The translations under genes and the position numbers were made by a program. A stretch of DNA of 64,000 nt from Sphingomonas sp. NFR15 (GTDB lineage: Bacteria; Pseudomonadota; Alphaproteobacteria; Sphingomonadales; Sphingomonadaceae): NCBI RefSeq assembly GCF_900103265.1, contig NZ_FMWX01000005.1:124001-188000 (forward strand), read 5' to 3'. The notes below the pieces were generated by a model. That model saw only the letters and a program-made list of their open reading frames with translations. It searched no databases and had not been told where the DNA came from. Shown one piece after another: positions 58,598-64,000 of the stretch. Positions within the stretch are counted from its first letter, which is position 1, and the number at the start of each line of letters is the position of its first letter.

Positions 58598-59225
58598 CGT
58601 CGCCGACCACGCGCGCGATGAAGTCGCCGAGCAGGGCGCGCAGCGTCTCCAGCGCCGGCAGGTCCATGATCATCGCGATATAGCCGCGGATATCGAGCCG
58701 CCGCACCGCGAAATCTATGTACAGGAACAGGACCAGCCCGTCGCTCGGCGACGCGTCCTCGACCCCGAACAGCGTCGCGCCCGAGCCGCGCATCACCTCG
58801 GGGATCGTCATCGACAATGAACTTCTGAGCAGGTTGGCCATCGTCGCCAGGCACGAATTGAGGATCACGTTGCCGGTCTCGACCAGCGCTTCGCGCTCGA
58901 TCTCGATCACCTCGTCGGCCGAAAGCTCGCCCTGCGTCACCGCGCGCACCAGTTCGAGGCTGTTGGCCTCGGGGAAGATCAGCAGCGCGCGGCCGCTGAA
59001 TGGCCCGGTGAAATCCTGCCGGACCGCGATCAGATCGGCCGCCTCGCGTTCGGTGATGAGGCGTGCCGCCCGCCGCTGGCTGACCACGTCGATCGACGGC
59101 ACCGACAGGATGACATGGTCGCCGATCATCTTGCGCAGGTTGGAGGCGGCGCGGCTGACGCCGATGTTGACGATCTCGGTCAGCGCGTCACGTTCGAGAT
59201 CTCCGAGCGCCACCCCGTCCGCCAT
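58590..59225 (-). CDS. cheC: CheC-type chemotaxis phosphatase
   Basis: 211 aa from ATG 59225, overlapping the upstream regulator stop (TGATG); GTG 59228 is also possible. Two phosphatase active sites fit the CheC pattern. The first is D13-xxx-E17-xx-N20 with Pro43 exactly 22 residues after Asn. The second is E116-xx-N119 with Pro142 at the same spacing, though Glu112 replaces the usual Asp/Ser. CheC removes phosphate from CheY. It lies directly after a CheY-like gene, its natural substrate. No cheD is in the window. Confidence 0.88.
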   Translation of the reverse strand: MADGVALGDLERDALTEIVNIGVSRAASNLRKMIGDHVILSVPSIDVVSQRRAARLITEREAADLIAVRQDFTGPFSGRALLIFPEANSLELVRAVTQGELSADEVIEIEREALVETGNVILNSCLATMANLLRSSLSMTIPEVMRGSGATLFGVEDASPSDGLVLFLYIDFAVRRLDIRGYIAMIMDLPALETLRALLGDFIARVVGDDG

Positions 59226-59608
59226 CACGATCGCGCCGCGCGCAGCCGAAGCGCGGCACCCGACAGGAAGCCTTCCAGCCCCTCGGGCGTCACCGGCTTG
59301 GCGACGAACGCCGCGCCGATCTCGCGCGCGCGTGCGACGATCTCGTCCTGGATGTTGGCGGTGATGATCGCGATCGGCATGTCGGGGAAGCGCGACCGCA
59401 AGTCGCCGGCGAGTTCGAGCCCGTCCATCTCGGTCATGTTGTAATCGATCAGCGCGAGATCGACCGGGGTCCGATCGACGAGTTCGAGCGCCTGCGCACC
59501 GCCGCCCGCCTCGATCTTCGACCAGTCAGGCTGGAGCGCGGCGAGCGCCTTGGCGGCGACGATCCGCGCGAGCTTGCTGTCATCGACGATCAGGACGGTT
59601 ACGGGCAT
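59225..59608 (-). CDS. cheY: CheY-like response regulator
   Basis: 127 aa from ATG 59608 (MPVTVLIVDDSKLARIVAAK) with GGAG six bases upstream. Single receiver domain: acidic pair in VDDSK, acceptor Asp in DLALIDYNMTEMDG, Thr in AIITANIQDE and Lys in FVAKPVTPEG. No output domain, so it would act by protein contact as in chemotaxis. Adjacent cheC and cheA support that role. Confidence 0.9.
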   Translation of the reverse strand: MPVTVLIVDDSKLARIVAAKALAALQPDWSKIEAGGGAQALELVDRTPVDLALIDYNMTEMDGLELAGDLRSRFPDMPIAIITANIQDEIVARAREIGAAFVAKPVTPEGLEGFLSGAALRLRAARS

Positions 59609-59699
59609 CGGGAACTCCAAGGCGCCCGGAGGGGCGCACGGCACGCTTATACAGCGCGCCGGTCTAGGGCAAAGTCGTGACGGGATGGACTGATCCAGG

Positions 59700-59927
59700 T
59701 CAAGGTGCGAGAAGAAACCGCGCCACGGCGAGATCGGCTGGGACGCCGCTCAGCGATGGTCTCGCGGCGAGCAAGACCTGCACGACCGCCATGTGCAGCC
59801 GCGTCACGCCCGCGAGCGACACGGTCGCGTCGGCATCGTCCTGCAACGCGAGCAGTAGCGGTTCGGCATCCTCGACCAGGCAACGGCCTTCGAGGTGGAT
59901 CACCCCGGCTTCGACGCGGACGCTCAT
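59700..59927 (-). CDS. Small STAS-domain-like protein
   Basis: 75 aa (MSVRVEAGVIHLEGRCLVED). Beta-alpha pattern with ATVSLAGVTRLHMAVVQVLL, where a STAS domain would carry its phospho-Ser; here the corresponding position reads His-Met. That suggests a non-phosphorylated adaptor. The ATG lies in the cheA stop (4-base overlap). Small STAS proteins occur in some sphingomonad and rhizobial chemosensory operons. The 91-base gap to the cheY gene shows nothing further. Confidence 0.7.
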   Translation of the reverse strand: MSVRVEAGVIHLEGRCLVEDAEPLLLALQDDADATVSLAGVTRLHMAVVQVLLAARPSLSGVPADLAVARFLLAP

Positions 59928-61800
59928 GCCAGCAGCTCGGGCAGGTCGAGCACCAGCAGCACGTCGCCGCCGCCGGTGAGCGTGGTGCCGCTGACGCCGG
60001 GCACCGCCGCGAGTACGCCGCTGGCCGGCCGCACCAGCGTGTCGATCCGTTCGCCGAAGCCATCGACGCGGACGGCCACCGGGGCACCGTCCGCCTCGGT
60101 GACGAGCAGCCGCGTGCCGCCGCCGCCCGATCCGCCGCCGAGCAGCGTGGCGAGATCGAGCACCGGCACGGTGCGATCGCGCAGCACGACGGCGGTGCCG
60201 GTGCCGAGCGGCCGCAGGTCGTCCACGGCGACGCGCACCGTCTCGAAGATCTGGTCGAGCGGGACGCCGTAGCGATCGCCCCCGGCCTCGACGACGAGGA
60301 TGCGCGTGGTGATGGCGTGCGCCGGCAGCCGCAGCCGGAAGCGCGTCCCCGCGCCGGGCGCGCTGTCGATCTCGATCGTGCCGCGCAGCCGTTCGATCGC
60401 GGCGAGCGCGGCGTCCATGCCGACGCCGCGCCCCGACACGCCGGTGACGGCGGCGGCGGTCGAGAAACCGGGCCGGAAGATCAGTCGGATCGCCTGCGCG
60501 TCGCTCAGCGCCTGAGCCGCTTCGGCGTCGATCAGCCCGCGCGCGACCGCCGTCGCGCGGATGCGCACGGGATCGATGCCCGCGCCGTCGTCGCCGAGCG
60601 TCACGATGACCTGTCCGCCCTCGCGCGCGACGCCGAGCGACAACGTGCCCTCGGCGGGCTTGCCCGCGGCGGCGCGCGCGGGCGCCGCCTCGATGCCGTG
60701 GTCGATCGCGTTGCGGACGAGGTGGAGCAGCGGTTCGAACAGCCCCTCGGCGATCTGCCGATCGACTTCGGTGGCCTGCCCGCGCATGTCGAAGCGCACG
60801 GTCTTGCCGAGCTGCTCGGCGATCTCGCGGACCAGCCGGGGCAGGCGACGCAGGGTCGGTTCGAGCGGCACCATCCGCACCGCCGACACGGTGCGCAGCA
60901 ACGCCGCGACCGAGCGGCCGATCCGCGCCTGCGCCGTACGCACCTCCAGCGCGGCGGCGGCATCGATGCGCTCGAGCCGCGCCGCGAGCGGCGCGAGCGC
61001 GTTGGCGGCCACCACCAGTTCGCCGAGATCATCCCCCAGCGTGTCGATCCGCGCGGGATCGACGCGCAGCGATGTCGTGCTGGCGGCAGAGCTTTCGGCG
61101 GCGGTGACCGACGCCGCGCGCGGCGTGACGGCGGCAAGTTCGACCTGATCGGAAACCAGCCGGAAGGCGGCGCGCACCGCCGCGACCGGCGCGGCGCTCA
61201 GCCCCTCAAGCCGAGTGACGCACTGGAACGGCTCGAAACCGTCGAGCGCGGGCCACGCGCCCGCCAGCGGGCTGGCGGTGAGGGCAAGCAGATCGGGCAC
61301 CGCGGCGACGATCGCGAGCGGATCGTCGCCGCGAAAGAAACAATCGGCATCGGGTGTGTAGCGGAACGCGGTGCGCGGCACGGCGTCCCCGGCCAGCCGC
61401 GCGGTGGCATATAGCGCCCCGGCCCACTCGGCTTCCGGCGCGGTGTCGGTGCCCGGCGTCTCCTGCGGCGCCGTGGCCACGATCGGCTCGCCGCGTTCGA
61501 GCGCGTCGATCCAGCGATCGGTCTGGTCGAGCGTCGCGACCAGCCGCGCCACCATATCGGCATCGAGCGCCGAAACGCCCTTGCGCGCGCGCTCCAGCAT
61601 GTCCTCGGCGGCGTGGAGCAGGGTTTCGGCGGGCGCCATGTCGAACAGCCCGACCGACCCTTTCAGCGTGTGGACAGCGCGAAACGCGCCGTCGATCGCG
61701 CGCGCGTCGGCCGGGTTCCGCGCCAGTGCCGCGAGATCGGCCTGGCCCTGCGCGACGAGATCGCGGCCTTCGATCAGGAAGTGTTCGAGCAGGTCGTCCA

Positions 61801-61801
<1 letters not shown>
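59924..61801 (-). CDS. cheA: Chemotaxis histidine kinase CheA
   Basis: 625 aa from ATG 61801 (MDDLLEHFLIEGRDLV), overlapping the cheR stop. P1 domain with phospho-acceptor His44 in AVHTLKGSVGLF. A short, divergent P2-like region follows (about 120-240). Dimerisation helices contain RVDPARIDTLGDDLGELVVA. The kinase domain has LVRNAIDHGIE, GDDGAGIDP and SGRGVGMDAA. The C-terminal CheW-like domain starts ITTRILVVEAGGDRYGVPLD. It receives receptor signals via CheW and phosphorylates CheY and CheB. Confidence 0.95.
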
Positions 61802-62630
<829 letters not shown>

Positions 62631-62634
<4 letters not shown>

Positions 62635-63719
62635 GCCGCGAACAGCGCGGTCAGCGTGGGCGCGATGCGCTCGAGCGGTACGGTCTCGCCGGCGCCCCCC
62701 GCCGCGACCAGCGCGCCGGGCATGCCCCAGACGATCGCCGTCTCGGCGCTTTCGGCGATGGTGTGGCCGCCGCGACGATGCAGGTCGGCCATCGCGGTCG
62801 CGCCGTCATTGCCCATGCCGGTCATCAACACCCCGACCAGGCGTTCGGGGGCGAGCACGGCGGCGGCGCTTTCGACGAGGCGATCGACGCTCGGGTGCCA
62901 GAGCCGCGCGGGATCGTTCGGCGCGGACATCGCCACCACCGCGCCGCCGCGCCGCGAGACGATCACGTCGGCATCGCCGCGCCCGATATAGGCGCGCCCC
63001 GGTTCGAGCGGCACCGCGCCCGACACCTCGATCACGTCGAGCGCGCAGATCCGGTCGAGCCGGCGCGCCAGCGCGCCGGTGAAGCTCGCGGGCATGTGCT
63101 GGGCGACCACGACCGGCCAGGGGAAGTCCGCCGCCAGTCCGCCGAGCAGCGCGTCGAGCGCCGGCGGCCCGCCGGTCGAGCAGCCGACCAACACCAGCCC
63201 GGCGGGCGCGGCGGCGCGCGTGACCGGCCGGGTGCGGACGGCGTGCGGGTGCGACGCGGGGGGCGCCTGGCGGGTGCCGCCGGCGCGCGCGCGCACGCGC
63301 TCGGTCAGCCGCGCCGCGCGCGAGATGCGCGCGCCGGCGGCGGCGCGAACCTTGTCGACCAGCACCGGCGCGAGCGCGTCGATCTCCAGCGAGATCGCGC
63401 CGCGTGGCTTGGCGATGAAATCGACCGCGCCGAGCGCCATCGCCTCCAGCGTCTCGTTCGCGCCCTCGGCGGTCAGCGCCGAGACCATCACCACGGGGCA
63501 AGGGCGCAGCAGCATGATCCGGTCGAGACAGGCGAGTCCGTCCATCTCCGGCATGTGGATGTCGAGCGTGATGACGTCGGGCGCGAACGCGGCCAGCAGC
63601 GCCAGCGCCTCGGCGCCCGAGCGCGCTACCGCGACCTCGAAATCGCCGGCGCTCGCGAAGATGTCGCCCAGCAGCCGCCGCATCAGCGGCGAATCGTCGA
63701 CGATCAGCACTCTGGTCAC
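62631..63719 (-). CDS. cheB: Chemotaxis methylesterase CheB
   Basis: 362 aa from GTG 63719 (TRVLIVDDSPLMRRLLG), overlapping the cheW stop (GTGA). Receiver with acceptor Asp53 in VITLDIHMPEMDG. A linker rich in Arg/Pro follows. The methylesterase domain carries the catalytic triad: Ser in VLVGCSTGGPPALDAL, His in VVVAQHMPASFTGAL and Asp in VGVLMTGMGNDGATAM. It demethylates receptors under CheA control. The open frame upstream of the GTG overlaps cheW and is arginine-rich non-coding sequence. Confidence 0.95.
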
Positions 63720-64000
63720 GATTGCGCCACCGCGCCTTCCGGCCGAAGTGCCGCGAGCATGTCCCGCTCGGCGCCGTCGAGCAGTTCGCGCGGCGACAGG
63801 ATCAGGACGATCCGCGCGTCGTCGCCAAGGGCCGCGACCCGCTCGAACACCCGGGTCTCCGCGCCGCCGAGTTCGGGCGCCTCGCACAACGCCGATGCCG
63901 GCACGCGCAGCACCTCGGGCGCGGCATCGACGATGAAGCCGATCCGCGTTGCGCCAGCCCGGACGACGATGATCCGCCGCTTGGCGCCCCGCGCCGCCAC
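63716..64000 (-). CDS. cheW: CheW-like coupling protein (5' end outside window)
   Basis: Only the C-terminal 94 residues are in the window. They show the CheW beta-barrel strands IIVVRAGATRIGFIVDAAPE, VLRVPASAL, and DDARIVLILSPRELLDG. It would link receptors to CheA. First visible gene of the cheW-cheB-cheR-cheA operon; the true start lies beyond position 64000. Confidence 0.8.
   Translation of the reverse strand: MAARGAKRRIIVVRAGATRIGFIVDAAPEVLRVPASALCEAPELGGAETRVFERVAALGDDARIVLILSPRELLDGAERDMLAALRPEGAVAQS

Overview
This is 64 kb of high-GC alphaproteobacterial chromosome. Gene content (XrtA/PEP-CTERM regulators, a large TonB-dependent receptor, an EF-hand secreted protein, a complete glycogen operon) and codon use point to Sphingomonas or a close sphingomonad. 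Identification is from family recognition by eye; no search was run. I see no rRNA, tRNA, CRISPR array or intact insertion sequence.

Layout. 1-6.6 kb (minus): PEP-CTERM/exosortase regulation and polysaccharide priming (TPR protein PrsT, PrsR, PrsK, sugar transferase). 6.8-17.7 kb (plus): a complete glycogen operon, glgP-glgB-glgC-glgA-pgm-glgX. 17.7-24.1 kb: membrane protein, OsmC, LysR, SDR, SWIB-domain protein, a UPF0149 gene whose SEC-C tail is out of frame, and an M1 aminopeptidase. 24.3-25.9 kb: an AT-richer two-gene accessory module of unknown function between short direct repeats. 26.3-33.6 kb: small enzymes, ABC-F ATPase, two-component system and EF-hand protein. 33.7-36.4 kb: an AT-richer single-chain restriction/methyltransferase gene next to a dispersed repeat that also occurs at 27.4-27.6 kb. 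36.4-43.5 kb: MFS and TSUP transporters, small proteins, and a surface-modification operon (MBOAT, SGNH-like, VOC) beside a methyltransferase.

43.5-56.5 kb is the most interesting stretch. A LysR regulator faces an operon of an FAD-dependent aminophosphonate-type oxidoreductase, phosphonoacetaldehyde hydrolase (PhnX) and a DUF5690 membrane protein. Next come a TonB-dependent receptor plus GntR/UTRA regulator, a PhnZ-like HD-domain oxygenase, a phosphocholine-type phospholipase C and an M19 dipeptidase. Two tandem TGGT-N4-ACCA operators of the HutC/PhnF/DasR kind precede the receptor, and a degenerate third lies between the HD oxygenase and the phospholipase. There is no PhnW transaminase, PhnY hydroxylase or phnCDE transporter in the window. 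I infer a phosphonate-scavenging island: receptor and DUF5690 for uptake, FAD oxidase plus PhnX as a transaminase-free route to phosphate, and perhaps phospholipase C releasing the head group of phosphonolipids.

56.6-64 kb (minus) is a chemosensory operon (cheW-cheB-cheR-cheA-STAS-cheY-cheC-hybrid kinase), cut by the window end at cheW. The TPR gene is cut at the window start.
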